Below, piece by piece: positions 36,705 to 45,577 of a stretch of 54,345 nt of DNA. Under the pieces are notes generated by a model. It ran no database searches, was not told where the DNA came from, and saw nothing but the letters and a program-made list of their open reading frames with translations. The stretch lies in contig CACILF010000006.1 of the NCBI GenBank assembly GCA_902587435.1, forward strand, positions 1 through 54,345, read 5' to 3'. The translations under genes and the position numbers were made by a program. Position 1 is the first letter of the stretch; each line of letters opens with the position of its first letter. Origin of the DNA: an uncultured Pelagibacteraceae bacterium (GTDB taxonomy: Bacteria; Pseudomonadota; Alphaproteobacteria; Pelagibacterales; Pelagibacteraceae).

Positions 36705-38006
36705 ATGCAAAAAGAAGTAACCAAATCATGGGCTTTATTTATTGGAATTGGAACAATCATGATTGCTCATGGTCTCCAAATGCAGTTAATGGGTATTAGA
36801 TCTGTTGTTGAAGACTTTAGTGTAATTACAACTGGTATATTTATGTCTGGTTATTTTATGGGATATTTTTTAGGATCAAACACTACTCCAAAGTTAGTAC
36901 AAAAAGTTGGGCATATTAGAGTATTTGCAGCTTTTGCATCTTTAGCTTCTTTAAGTGCGTTGTTAGCAGCGGTTTATGTTAATCCTGCAATGTGGACCTT
37001 AAGTAGATTTATAACAGGAATTAGCTTGGTTAGTTGCTACATAGTAACTGAAAGCTGGTTAAATGACAGAGCTACAAATAAAAATAGAGGACAATTACTA
37101 TCAGCTTATATGATAATTCTTTATAGTGGATTAGGAATAGGTATGCTTTTACTTAATGTAAGCGATCCTACAAACTACGAACCTTTTATTTTAGTTTCAG
37201 TACTATTATCTTTAGCTTTAGTTCCAATTCTTTTAACAAAAAGATCTGCTCCTAAATTTAAAAAAATAGGAACGATAAGCGTAAAAGAATTATATACAAT
37301 TTCTCCATTAGGAACTGTAAGTTCTTTTTGCACAGGCTTAATACATTCAGCTTTTTTTTCTTTAATGGCTGTATATGCTACAAAGGCTAATTTTACATTA
37401 TTTGAAACTTCAATTTTACTTTTTATAGCAACAATGTCTGGAGTTGTGTTTCAAGGCCCCATTGGTTATTTTTCAGACAAGCTTGATAGAAGAAAAGTAA
37501 TAGTTGCTGTTACATTATTAAGTGCTTTTTTTTCTTTCCTTTCAATTATTTTTGGAAGTCAAAGTCTTGAAAATATGTATTTATCAACTGAATTATCAAC
37601 TAGTAAAATTTTATTTTTTATAGCAGTTGGACTTTATGCAGGTTTATGTCTCCCATTATTTTCACTAAATCTTGCACATACAAATGATTTTGTACCTAAA
37701 GAAAAATTTGTGGCTGCAGGTGGTGGATTGCAATTTATATTTGGAATTGGTGCAATAAGTGGACCTATTATTTGTTCACTGTTTATGAGTTGGTTTGATA
37801 TAAATGGTTTGTTTGTATTTTTAATAATCGCACATATTATAATTGGAATATTTGGTATTTATAGAATGAAAGTAAGAGAAGTAGCAGAAAACCCTGACTC
37901 TACATATACTTCTATCCCAGCAACAATTACTCCAGCTGGATTAGAATTAGATCCTGATACTCCAGAAACATTAGATAATAATCAAGCAGAACAAACAAAA
38001 GTGTGA
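36705..38006 (+). CDS. Major facilitator superfamily transporter
   Basis: A 433-residue MFS protein with about twelve helices and a central loop near residues 175-200. The motif DKLDRRKVI after helix eight, the N-terminal GTIMIAHGLQMQLMGIR and SRFITGISLVSCYIVTESWLNDRA resemble the YcaD-type group of small-solute MFS transporters. The Pro/Thr-rich C-terminal tail (about 400-433) is soluble. No substrate can be assigned. The GTG start of the small gene downstream overlaps its stop codon. Confidence 0.88.
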   Translation: MQKEVTKSWALFIGIGTIMIAHGLQMQLMGIRSVVEDFSVITTGIFMSGYFMGYFLGSNTTPKLVQKVGHIRVFAAFASLASLSALLAAVYVNPAMWTLSRFITGISLVSCYIVTESWLNDRATNKNRGQLLSAYMIILYSGLGIGMLLLNVSDPTNYEPFILVSVLLSLALVPILLTKRSAPKFKKIGTISVKELYTISPLGTVSSFCTGLIHSAFFSLMAVYATKANFTLFETSILLFIATMSGVVFQGPIGYFSDKLDRRKVIVAVTLLSAFFSFLSIIFGSQSLENMYLSTELSTSKILFFIAVGLYAGLCLPLFSLNLAHTNDFVPKEKFVAAGGGLQFIFGIGAISGPIICSLFMSWFDINGLFVFLIIAHIIIGIFGIYRMKVREVAENPDSTYTSIPATITPAGLELDPDTPETLDNNQAEQTKV

Positions 38007-38230
38007 ACAAAGAAAACGCAAGTAAACTCTGGAAAATTATTCAGGAAGCTGGTGATTATTTACAGGGGCAATTACCAGATCATCCAAATCACCCAAAAGG
38101 AAGAAATCCTTATGCTCATGTAGCTATATGTGTAAAAAGTAAATTTAATGCTAGTTATAAAGATATAGAAGATGAAAAATTTGATGAAGTTATAAAATAT
38201 ATTGAGTTTTTAAAACAGAATCCTAGCTAG
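38003..38230 (+). CDS. Small conserved-type protein of unknown function
   Basis: A 75-residue cytosolic protein starting with GTG inside the last codons of the MFS gene (GTGTGA overlap region). It reads as three helices: an N-terminal LWKIIQEAGDYLQGQL, a Pro/His/Asn-rich turn DHPNHPKGRNPYAHVA, and KFNASYKDIEDEKFDEVIKYIEFL. The last part resembles the short helix-turn pattern with YKDI-x(3)-KFDEV seen in some DNA-associated domains, but this is too weak to assign a function. Base composition and codon use match the neighbours, and the tight coupling supports a real gene. Confidence 0.65.
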   Translation: MNKENASKLWKIIQEAGDYLQGQLPDHPNHPKGRNPYAHVAICVKSKFNASYKDIEDEKFDEVIKYIEFLKQNPS

Positions 38231-39346
38231 TTATTGTTTAGGAAAATAATCTTCTAATTTGCCTTCTCTATAAACATCTGCTGTACAACAATGAAGTCCG
38301 CCTCCAAAAGCATACGCATCTCTCATATCTACCGGTACTACTTCCATTCCAAGTTTATCTAGCTGCTCAGCTTGATAGACTTCACTTTTTTCTACACATA
38401 CTGTTTTTGGATCTAAAACTAAAACATTCATAGAAAGCCAAACTGATGAATAGCATAATGGAGGTGGAGAATTATGTGCTGGTTGAGCTGAATCAACTAT
38501 TTCCCAATCATTATCCTCAAAAAGTTTTCTTTGTTGTTTTGGTAATCTTCTTTGTGGATTGTTAATAATTAATCCTGGTTTAATAGGTGTAAAAGTTGCA
38601 TCAATATGTATTGGATAAGGATCTCCAGGAAAATTTACTCCATGAACTCTGTGATCTTTATAATGTCTTTTTAGCCATTCTATTCCTTTTAAATTTGTTG
38701 TAAAACCATGCTGAATAATTAAATCTTTACCAAATCTAAGTATATCAGCTGCATCAAAAAGAGGCTCTTCTTCTGTTGTTACAAAAAATTTTTTTTCAGT
38801 CCATTCAAGCCTTTTCTGATCTCCTATTTTATCTGATAAATAATCCTTTCTATAATCAGAATCAGTTAATCTTGGCTTTGGAGCAGACTCGTGTCTCATA
38901 TTTGGATCTAAATTATAGTATTTTTGAATAAGAGGTCTGTAATTTAAATACTCAAACCATCTACATCTATAACTCATTGTTGCTTCTAACATTTCGTTTC
39001 CTACAGTAAGAATCACATCTCTAGCTGGCATACATCCAAACATACTTTCTGCTTTCCAATCTGGAGTTGATATTTTTTGATTAAAATTTAATGGTTGAGG
39101 TCTATCTACTTTAATTCCTCTTTTTTTTAACATGTCAGCAAAATTATCCAAAAGTTCATTTGCTTTATCAACTGTATCTTTTGTTCTAGGACCATATTGT
39201 CCTTTCATATCAGAATCTTCTGGTACCTTTGCATCCAAAGCTGGCTCTGGCGCAGGAATACAGCAACCATCAGCCTTTCCAACGATCACATGTTTTAAAG
39301 GATCCCACTCATTCCAGCTATTAACAATTATTTTTTCTGAACTCAT
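38231..39346 (-). CDS. Glycine amidinotransferase-family enzyme
   Basis: A 371-residue amidinotransferase closely resembling vertebrate AGAT, which moves the amidino group of arginine to glycine, giving guanidinoacetate and ornithine. The catalytic triad is intact: Asp198 (FDAADILRFGKD), His247 (PIHIDATF) and Cys353 (GGGLHCCTADV). NSWNEWDPLKHVIVG at the start, GIEWLKRHYKDHRVH and WLSMNVLVLD are also shared. There is no mitochondrial-type targeting sequence. The acceptor could be glycine, another amine or an inosamine phosphate; the sequence does not settle this. It lies four bases downstream of an EamA transporter on the same strand, so the two probably form an operon. Its stop abuts that of the small gene on the other strand. 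Confidence 0.9.
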   Translation of the reverse strand: MSSEKIIVNSWNEWDPLKHVIVGKADGCCIPAPEPALDAKVPEDSDMKGQYGPRTKDTVDKANELLDNFADMLKKRGIKVDRPQPLNFNQKISTPDWKAESMFGCMPARDVILTVGNEMLEATMSYRCRWFEYLNYRPLIQKYYNLDPNMRHESAPKPRLTDSDYRKDYLSDKIGDQKRLEWTEKKFFVTTEEEPLFDAADILRFGKDLIIQHGFTTNLKGIEWLKRHYKDHRVHGVNFPGDPYPIHIDATFTPIKPGLIINNPQRRLPKQQRKLFEDNDWEIVDSAQPAHNSPPPLCYSSVWLSMNVLVLDPKTVCVEKSEVYQAEQLDKLGMEVVPVDMRDAYAFGGGLHCCTADVYREGKLEDYFPKQ

Positions 39347-39350
39347 TAAA

Positions 39351-40256
39351 TTAATTTAATGCAATAAATCTTCTATTACTTTTTATTATTAAGCTGTAAT
39401 AAAATATAGCTAAAAATATTAAAAAACCACCAACAATAGTATTTGTTTGTGGCACTTCATTAATTCCAAGCCATGGTAGCCAAACCCAAAATATTCCACC
39501 TATTACCTCTGTTAAAGAAAGCAAAGTAAGTTCCGCTGCGGGAATATTTTTCGATGCAATTGCGTATAATATCATACCTAAACAAACAATTGTTCCATGT
39601 ACTGCAAATAAAGCTTGATTTTTGCTAGATGAAAAAATGCTTAAATCTTTATTAATAATTACAATCAGAGATACTAAAAGGCAAATTAAGCCTGCCAAAG
39701 CAACCGTGGTAAATTTTGGTGTTTCTTTTCTCCATCTCAAACTTACTGAAAAAACTGAAAACCCTAGTGCAGATACTATTCCTAAAACAAACCCCATAAA
39801 TGTATTCTTTTCATGATTTCCTATTGCCATTATTATAATTCCAATAGTAGCGATCCCAATAGCTGCCCAGACATTTATAGATATTGTTTCTTTTAAAAAT
39901 AAAAAACCTAATAAGGCTGTAATAAATGGCATTGCAGCAAGACACAGAAGGGTTATTGCTGCTGATGTATTTGTTATTGACCAAATAAAAGTAATCATTG
40001 CTGCTGCTAATCCACAACTACCTATAATACCAGAAATACCTATTTTTTTATAATTACTGATAAATTCTATTCCTTCTTCCATATACAAGTAAAGATTAAG
40101 CAAAATAAATATTACCATTCCTCTCGTAAATAAATATTGCCAAGGAACTGTGTTAGCTTCATCAATATTACGAACGACATAAGGACCAAATGACCAAAAA
40201 ATACCAGCCATTAGAACTACAGGTATAGCAAGTTGAGGATTCTTTAATTTTTCCAT
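39351..40256 (-). CDS. EamA/DMT-superfamily transporter next to the amidinotransferase
   Basis: A 301-residue membrane protein with ten predicted helices in two repeats. Characteristic segments are MAGIFWSFGPYVVRNI, ITNTSAAITLLCLAAMPFITALLGFLFLKE, and ELTLLSLTEVIGGIFWVWLPWLGINE near the end. It differs enough from the other EamA protein in the window (35787-36650) not to be a recent duplicate. Because the amidinotransferase start lies four bases after its stop, it is a candidate exporter or importer of an amidino compound, arginine or the acceptor. Confidence 0.88.
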   Translation of the reverse strand: MEKLKNPQLAIPVVLMAGIFWSFGPYVVRNIDEANTVPWQYLFTRGMVIFILLNLYLYMEEGIEFISNYKKIGISGIIGSCGLAAAMITFIWSITNTSAAITLLCLAAMPFITALLGFLFLKETISINVWAAIGIATIGIIIMAIGNHEKNTFMGFVLGIVSALGFSVFSVSLRWRKETPKFTTVALAGLICLLVSLIVIINKDLSIFSSSKNQALFAVHGTIVCLGMILYAIASKNIPAAELTLLSLTEVIGGIFWVWLPWLGINEVPQTNTIVGGFLIFLAIFYYSLIIKSNRRFIALN

Positions 40257-40316
40257 TTCGGATTATTAATACCTATTAATTAAATCCACAACTAAATTTG
40301 ATTAATTAATATAAAT

Positions 40317-41555
40317 TTAATTTATACCTGTGAGTGTATAACACTTAATATAAACATTTTTTTTGAAATTAGCTTTTCCGCTAGGAAATAATCCCCATGC
40401 ATTTGACTTAGTAAATGGTTTAATTCTAAATGACTCTTGTCCTTTTTGAACTTTAAACTCTGCTATACCTTTATTTGAAAATGATATTTGGCCTTTAATA
40501 AATCTAGTAAATTTTTTTTTCTTTTTAAATTGTGTTTTCAGCTTAGCATTTATAGGTTTATTTTCATTTACCTCTGTAGAAAAATACAAATATGGTAATA
40601 CAAAAAACCTAAAGCATGCTGCAGAAGAAATTGGATTTCCAGGTAATCCAAAAAAAGCTTTATTCTTTATAAATTTTGCAAACATTAGTGGCTTTCCAGG
40701 GCGTATATAAGCACCTTTAAAAGAAAACTTTAATTTAAATTTTTTAATAATCATAGGGACAAAATCAAATTTGCCTGCAGACACTGCGCCCGATGTTAAG
40801 ATTAAATCATTTCTTGATTTTAAGTTTTTTTTAATTTCATTTTGAAATTTATTTAGATCATTATCTCTTAAAATTTTCTTTTCTACAAAATCAAAAGGTA
40901 AATTTTTTAAAAGAGATTTTAAATAGTAACTATTTGAATTTCTAACTTTCCAATTAGGTAATTTGGTATTATTAGATATTTCATTTCCAGTTGTGTAAAA
41001 AACTATTTTTGGTTTCTTTTTTACGATTATCTTTTTTATGCCTAAAGTTTTAAATGCTAAAATATGTTGAGAATTTATAATTTCTCCTCTTTTAATTACA
41101 ATTTCACTCTTTTTAAAATCTGATCCTGCAAATCTTATAAAATTATTTTTTTTTATTTTTTTATTTATAATTAAATACTTAGGTTTTGCTCTGCTTGGAA
41201 AAAATTGTGCCTGTTCTACAGGAATTATAGTATCAAACGGTTTTTTGATTATAGCTCCTGTCATCACCTCAATTGTTGAAAATTTTGGAACTTTTTTAAT
41301 ATTTGGATTATCTCCTGCAGCTAAAGTTTTTATAATTTTAAATTTTAAAGATTTTTTTTTACTAAGATTCTTGGTTTCTTTTGAATTAATCGCAAATCCA
41401 TCAAATGCTGTATTGTTTGCTGCAGGATAATTGTAAGGTGAATTTAAATTAACTGCTGAAATTCTATTAATCGAGTCCTCAGCTGAAACTTTTTCTGAAT
41501 ATATTTTTATTTTATTTTTTTTTAATTCTAAAAGTGCTTTTTTATAATGTATCAT
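40317..41555 (-). CDS. moeA: Molybdopterin molybdenumtransferase MoeA
   Basis: MoeA inserts molybdate into adenylylated molybdopterin. The 412 residues cover the family, with NSPYNYPAANNTAFDGFA at the start, AAGDNPNIKK, VMTGAIIKKPFDTIIPVEQ, the MoCF motif LTSGAVSAGKFDFV and the C-terminal MFAKFIKNKAFFGLPGNPISSAACF blocks. It is one base from mobA in the same direction. Its only visible client in this window is the molybdopterin formate dehydrogenase operon read the other way. Confidence 0.94.
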   Translation of the reverse strand: MIHYKKALLELKKNKIKIYSEKVSAEDSINRISAVNLNSPYNYPAANNTAFDGFAINSKETKNLSKKKSLKFKIIKTLAAGDNPNIKKVPKFSTIEVMTGAIIKKPFDTIIPVEQAQFFPSRAKPKYLIINKKIKKNNFIRFAGSDFKKSEIVIKRGEIINSQHILAFKTLGIKKIIVKKKPKIVFYTTGNEISNNTKLPNWKVRNSNSYYLKSLLKNLPFDFVEKKILRDNDLNKFQNEIKKNLKSRNDLILTSGAVSAGKFDFVPMIIKKFKLKFSFKGAYIRPGKPLMFAKFIKNKAFFGLPGNPISSAACFRFFVLPYLYFSTEVNENKPINAKLKTQFKKKKKFTRFIKGQISFSNKGIAEFKVQKGQESFRIKPFTKSNAWGLFPSGKANFKKNVYIKCYTLTGIN

Positions 41556-41556
41556 T

Positions 41557-42171
41557 TTAAATTTTCTCTAAATTTTCTTTTGCTTTTTCTAAATCTTTTT
41601 TAGTATTTATATTTAAAAATCTATCAAATTTTTCTTCATTTATAATAATATTTTCACAACCAATCTTATCTGCCCATAATTCTACTTTTCTTAAACCATT
41701 TTTAATATCTTCTTCTAATGTTTCGATTAAATCAACAGACCATAAACCAAAAATATTATGTCTTTTTTTATCACTATTTAAAAAAATAAGTTTTTTTGAT
41801 GTTTCTTTAATTTTTATTTTTAACTCGCTTATAAATTTCACATCAAAAAAAGGTGTGTCGCATGGAAAAGAAGCTATCCATTTATAATTTTTGTTATTTT
41901 TTTCCACCCACTTCATTGCTGTAAGTATACCAACCAATGGTCCAAGTTGCCCTTCTATACAGTCTTCTACAACATGAATTTTATTATTTTTAAAATTGAA
42001 TTCTTTATTATTTGAAATCACCAATATTTCATTAAATTCTTTTTCTATTTTGTTTATAGTGTGATCTAATAAAGTTTTATCACCTAATTTTGTAATTGAT
42101 TTATCTTCACCAAATCTACTTGATTTTCCCCCTGCTAGAATTATACCTAGAATGTTGTTTTCAATCATCAA
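41557..42171 (-). CDS. mobA: Molybdenum cofactor guanylyltransferase MobA
   Basis: MobA attaches GMP to the molybdenum cofactor to give the bis-MGD form used by DMSO-reductase-family enzymes. The N-terminal nucleotide-binding loop ILAGGKSSRFGEDKS is diagnostic, followed by LLDHTINKI and FPCDTPFFD. It has two adjacent Met codons at the start. mobA precedes moeA on the minus strand and is divergent, across 41 bases, from the formate dehydrogenase operon, whose catalytic subunit needs bis-MGD. Confidence 0.93.
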   Translation of the reverse strand: MMIENNILGIILAGGKSSRFGEDKSITKLGDKTLLDHTINKIEKEFNEILVISNNKEFNFKNNKIHVVEDCIEGQLGPLVGILTAMKWVEKNNKNYKWIASFPCDTPFFDVKFISELKIKIKETSKKLIFLNSDKKRHNIFGLWSVDLIETLEEDIKNGLRKVELWADKIGCENIIINEEKFDRFLNINTKKDLEKAKENLEKI

Positions 42172-42212
42172 AAGAAATATAAATTATTAATTGTTTATTA
42201 AAAGAATTTAAA

Positions 42213-42611
42213 ATGGACTTAAAAATTTTACAAATTGCGTCAAATACTGAAAATAACAAAGTAATTGAAGACCACACTCATAAAGCGACACACAAAAACG
42301 CTATTTGTGGAGATCAAATGGAAATAAGCTTAAAAGTTAAGGAAAATAAAATTGTAGACTTTGGATATCAGTGCAAATCTTGTGTTTATTGTCAGGCCTC
42401 AGTGAGTCTTTTGTCAAGTAATTCAATTAATAAACCAGTCGAAAGTATTAAAAGTTTATTAAATGTAATTGAAACTTTTTTTGAAGACAACCTTGCAAAT
42501 ATCCCAAAAGAATGGAAAATTTTTAAAAAAATTTTTGATAAAAAAAATATTGCTAGAAAAGATTGTTTGTTATTACCTTTTAAAGCAGTTTCAAAAGCAT
42601 TAAAATTATAA
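42213..42611 (+). CDS. NifU/IscU-type iron-sulfur scaffold protein
   Basis: A 132-residue protein with the NifU N-terminal pattern: CGDQMEISL (Cys32, Asp34), QCKSCVYCQASVSLLSS (Cys54, Cys57, Cys60) and RKDCLLLPFKAV (Cys118). NifU/IscU proteins assemble and pass on iron-sulfur clusters. As the first gene of the formate dehydrogenase operon it may supply the several clusters of that enzyme. Cys57 and Cys60 are extra relative to a standard IscU site. It is two bases from the HPP gene. Confidence 0.82.
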   Translation: MDLKILQIASNTENNKVIEDHTHKATHKNAICGDQMEISLKVKENKIVDFGYQCKSCVYCQASVSLLSSNSINKPVESIKSLLNVIETFFEDNLANIPKEWKIFKKIFDKKNIARKDCLLLPFKAVSKALKL

Positions 42612-42612
42612 A

Positions 42613-43077
42613 ATGAAAAATTCACTTATTATAAAAGCTTTAATTGCTGGATTATTTTCTGCTATTACAATTGGTGCATTAACCCTTCTTACATATAAAA
42701 CAGAATTTGGAATTTTTTTAATTGCTTCTTTTGGTTCTACTATGGTTTTACTTTATGGATATCCTGAGAGTCCATTTGCACAACCAAAAAATATTTTTTT
42801 TGGGCACCTAGCAACATCTTTGGCTGGTTTGTTTGTGCTTTATTTTATTCCTTTGCCTTTATATATTAATTTGCCTATAGCAGTTGGAGCGGGTGTGGCT
42901 TTGATGATTATGTTAAATATAACTCATCCCCCAGCAGGCGGTAATCCTATAATTGTAATAATGGGAAGCGTATCTTTAGATTATATAATAAATCCAATTA
43001 TTTCAGGTACTATTATTGTTTTAATTTTTGGAGTAGTTTTAAATCGATTGATTTTAAAAAAAAAATACCCTTTGTAA
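42613..43077 (+). CDS. HPP family membrane protein
   Basis: A 154-residue membrane protein with four or five hydrophobic helices. It contains the FGSTMVLLYGYPESPFAQPKN segment and the name-giving ITHPPAGGNPIIVIMGS. Plant and cyanobacterial members of this family have been reported to transport nitrite. In this operon, between a scaffold gene and fdhD, formate is a natural candidate substrate because formate and nitrite are both small monovalent anions. That link is inference from context. Confidence 0.85.
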   Translation: MKNSLIIKALIAGLFSAITIGALTLLTYKTEFGIFLIASFGSTMVLLYGYPESPFAQPKNIFFGHLATSLAGLFVLYFIPLPLYINLPIAVGAGVALMIMLNITHPPAGGNPIIVIMGSVSLDYIINPIISGTIIVLIFGVVLNRLILKKKYPL

Positions 43078-43914
43078 ATGGATATAAAATATAATGTTGT
43101 AAAGTTAAAAGGTAGTTCTACAGAAGAAATAAAAGATTCTGTTTCAGTAGAAGAACCTCTTGAAATGAATCTCAAATATAAGGTTGATGGAAAGTGGGAA
43201 ACTGAACAATTATCCATTACAATGAGAACACCGGGAAATGATGAGGATTTAATATCTGGCTTTTTATTTAATGAAAGAATAATAGAAAATTTTTCTGCTA
43301 TAGAAAATATAGAAAAAATAGGAGAAAAAGTAGGAGATTTTAATATTCAAAATAAAATAGTTGCAACTATAAATAATACTAAAAACATTGATATTGGAAA
43401 AATAAAAAGAAACTTTATAACTAATTCTTCATGTGGAGTTTGTGGAAAAACCTCTCTTGAAACAGTTGAAGTAATTAAAGAAAATAAATTAGATATTTCT
43501 TATCCTAAAATTAAAAAAGAAATTATTTTAAAATCTCCAGAACTGCTAACAAGCGAACAATCTGAATTTTCTAAAACAGGTGGTATTCATGCAAGTTCTT
43601 TAATCGATGAGAATGGAAAAGTGATTGCAACAAGAGAAGATGTTGGAAGACATAATGCTTTAGATAAACTTATAGGCCACACAAATAAAAAAAAACTAAT
43701 TGATAATCATTCTCAATTTATTGCCTGCTCAGGAAGATTAAATTTTGAATTAATCCAAAAAGGACTAATGTCCAATATTGGTCTTATGGCTGGAGTCGGT
43801 GCGCCAACAAGTCTTGCTATAGATCTAGCTAAAAGGTTTAACATGACATTATTAGGCTTTGTAAAAAAAAATAGTTTCAATATATATACAAACAAAGAAA
43901 GAGTTTTATTTTAA
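43078..43914 (+). CDS. fdhD: Formate dehydrogenase accessory sulfurtransferase FdhD
   Basis: FdhD takes sulfur from a cysteine desulfurase and sulfurates the bis-MGD cofactor of formate dehydrogenase, without which the enzyme is inactive. The catalytic CxxC is at Cys119-Cys122 (NSSCGVCGK). Other family segments are TMRTPGNDEDLISGFL, GGIHASSLID, REDVGRHNALDKLIG and GRLNFELIQK. Length is 278 residues. It starts directly after the HPP gene, with the FdhB start four bases later. Confidence 0.95.
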   Translation: MDIKYNVVKLKGSSTEEIKDSVSVEEPLEMNLKYKVDGKWETEQLSITMRTPGNDEDLISGFLFNERIIENFSAIENIEKIGEKVGDFNIQNKIVATINNTKNIDIGKIKRNFITNSSCGVCGKTSLETVEVIKENKLDISYPKIKKEIILKSPELLTSEQSEFSKTGGIHASSLIDENGKVIATREDVGRHNALDKLIGHTNKKKLIDNHSQFIACSGRLNFELIQKGLMSNIGLMAGVGAPTSLAIDLAKRFNMTLLGFVKKNSFNIYTNKERVLF

Positions 43915-43918
43915 CTAT

Positions 43919-45577
43919 ATGTCAAAAAATATAAGCAAATTGTCTGGGAGAATAGGTTTAAAAGATAATTTATTTCAAAAATTATCTGAAAGGTCTTTAA
44001 ATTCCAAAAACGGTGAAGGAATGAAAGAGATTGCAGATAAATACCATGTGGGAGTTTCTACTTTACATGGAGCTGAGAGTTTCTATGAATTTTTAAGACC
44101 TGCACATAGAGAGAAAAAAGCTTTTGTTTGTAATGGAAGTGCATGTATGTGTGCGGGAACGCAAGAGCCATTAAAGAAAAAATTAAAAGATAAACTGGGT
44201 GATGATAAAGTTGGTGAAATGTTTTGTTTGGGATATTGCTATGAAAATAGTGCTTTCCATTATAACGGACAAAACTATGCTGGAAACGACATAAATAAAA
44301 TTGATGATATAATTAAAGGTAAAGATTTAGAGCAAGAAAAATTTTTTTCAAAGAGCTTTGCTTCAACAAGTTTTTTAATGGATGATGAAACTTCAGATCT
44401 TGATAAGTTTAAAAAACATTTGGTAAAATTTTTAAATTCTAACAAACAAGAAATAATTAAATCTCTTTTGGATTCAAATTTAACTGGTAGAGGTGGTGCT
44501 GGTTTTCCAACTGGAATGAAATGGGAATTTTGTAGTAAAACAAAATCAGAAAAAAAATATGTTATTTGCAATGCAGATGAAGGTGACTCTGGAGCTTATT
44601 CGGATAGATATTTACTAGAAGACCAACCTTTAAAGGTAATATTTGGGATGATTATTTGTGGCTATGTTATTGGAAGTGATGAAGGAGTTTTGTATATAAG
44701 GGGTGAGTATCCTAAATCAATTGAAGCTTTAAATGCTTCAATTAATTTATTAAAAAATGAAGGCTTGCTAGGAAATAATATTCTTGGAACAAAATTTTCT
44801 TTTGATTTAAATATATGTATTGGTCAAGGAGCATATATATGTGGAGAAGAAACTGCGTTAATCGCATCTATAGAAGGTAGAAGAGCTGAAGTTGATGTCA
44901 GACCTCCCTTCCCTGTTACTGAAGGATTATATAAGAAACCTACTGTTGTTAATAATGTAGAAACTCTCGCAGCAGCAACTGGAATTCTAATAAATGGACC
45001 TAAAAAATTTTCTGCCATAGGAAATAAAAAATCAGCTGGCACAAAGTTAGTTTGTCTCGACAGTTTTTTTAATAATCCAGGTGTTTATGAAATTGAAATG
45101 GGAACACCAATGAAAAAAGTTTTGTATGATATAGGTGGAGGATTTAAAGAACCGATAAAAGCTTTGCAAGTTGGAGGACCTTTGGGTGGAGTGATACCTA
45201 TAAAAGAAGTTGAAAAATTAAACCTTGATTTTCAAGAATTTACGGCAGCTGGTTTTATGTTGGGTCATGCAAGTATAGTAAGTATACCAAAAGATTTTCC
45301 TATGGTTGATTATATTCATCATTTATTTGAATTCACTGCAGAAGAATCATGTGGAAAATGTTTTCCTGGAAGACTTGGTTCTTACAGAGGAAAAGAGATG
45401 TTTGATCAACTAAAAAATAAAACATCTAAAATCCCTCTAAAACTACTAAATGAATTGTTAGTAACAATGAAAAAAGGTTGTTTATGCGCCTTATGTGGTG
45501 CAATACCTACTCCTATAATGAATATACTAAAGTATTTTGGAGATGAAATGAAAAATGATATGATAAAAGAAAATTAA
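43919..45577 (+). CDS. NAD-dependent formate dehydrogenase beta subunit, fused FdsG-FdsB type
   Basis: A 552-residue diaphorase subunit in which a NuoE/FdsG-like [2Fe-2S] domain (residues about 1-140; Cys ligands in CNGSACMCAGT and CLGYC) is fused to a NuoF/FdsB domain. The NuoF part shows the FMN/NADH loops GRGGAGFPTGMKWEF and ICGEETALIASIEG, CNADEGDSGAYSDR, and the [4Fe-4S] motif SCGKCFPGR followed by a distal Cys (KKGCLCALCG). It passes electrons from the catalytic subunit to NAD. A two-subunit layout with this fusion is known for the tungsten/molybdenum Fdh1 of Methylobacterium. Its stop shares one base with the catalytic-subunit start. Confidence 0.93.
   Translation: MSKNISKLSGRIGLKDNLFQKLSERSLNSKNGEGMKEIADKYHVGVSTLHGAESFYEFLRPAHREKKAFVCNGSACMCAGTQEPLKKKLKDKLGDDKVGEMFCLGYCYENSAFHYNGQNYAGNDINKIDDIIKGKDLEQEKFFSKSFASTSFLMDDETSDLDKFKKHLVKFLNSNKQEIIKSLLDSNLTGRGGAGFPTGMKWEFCSKTKSEKKYVICNADEGDSGAYSDRYLLEDQPLKVIFGMIICGYVIGSDEGVLYIRGEYPKSIEALNASINLLKNEGLLGNNILGTKFSFDLNICIGQGAYICGEETALIASIEGRRAEVDVRPPFPVTEGLYKKPTVVNNVETLAAATGILINGPKKFSAIGNKKSAGTKLVCLDSFFNNPGVYEIEMGTPMKKVLYDIGGGFKEPIKALQVGGPLGGVIPIKEVEKLNLDFQEFTAAGFMLGHASIVSIPKDFPMVDYIHHLFEFTAEESCGKCFPGRLGSYRGKEMFDQLKNKTSKIPLKLLNELLVTMKKGCLCALCGAIPTPIMNILKYFGDEMKNDMIKEN

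Noticed and set aside
35787-40256. The two EamA transporters as a duplication
   Set aside because: They share only family-level features; their sequences differ along the whole length and they face opposite directions.
35208-40256. A genomic island or mobile element around the accessory transporters
   Set aside because: No integrase, transposase, tRNA, direct repeats or change in base composition is visible at either side.
40257-40316. Inverted-repeat-like ATTAATTAAAT sequences as a terminator or operator
   Set aside because: AT-only symmetry of this type is expected by chance, there is no GC-containing stem, and no T-run follows.
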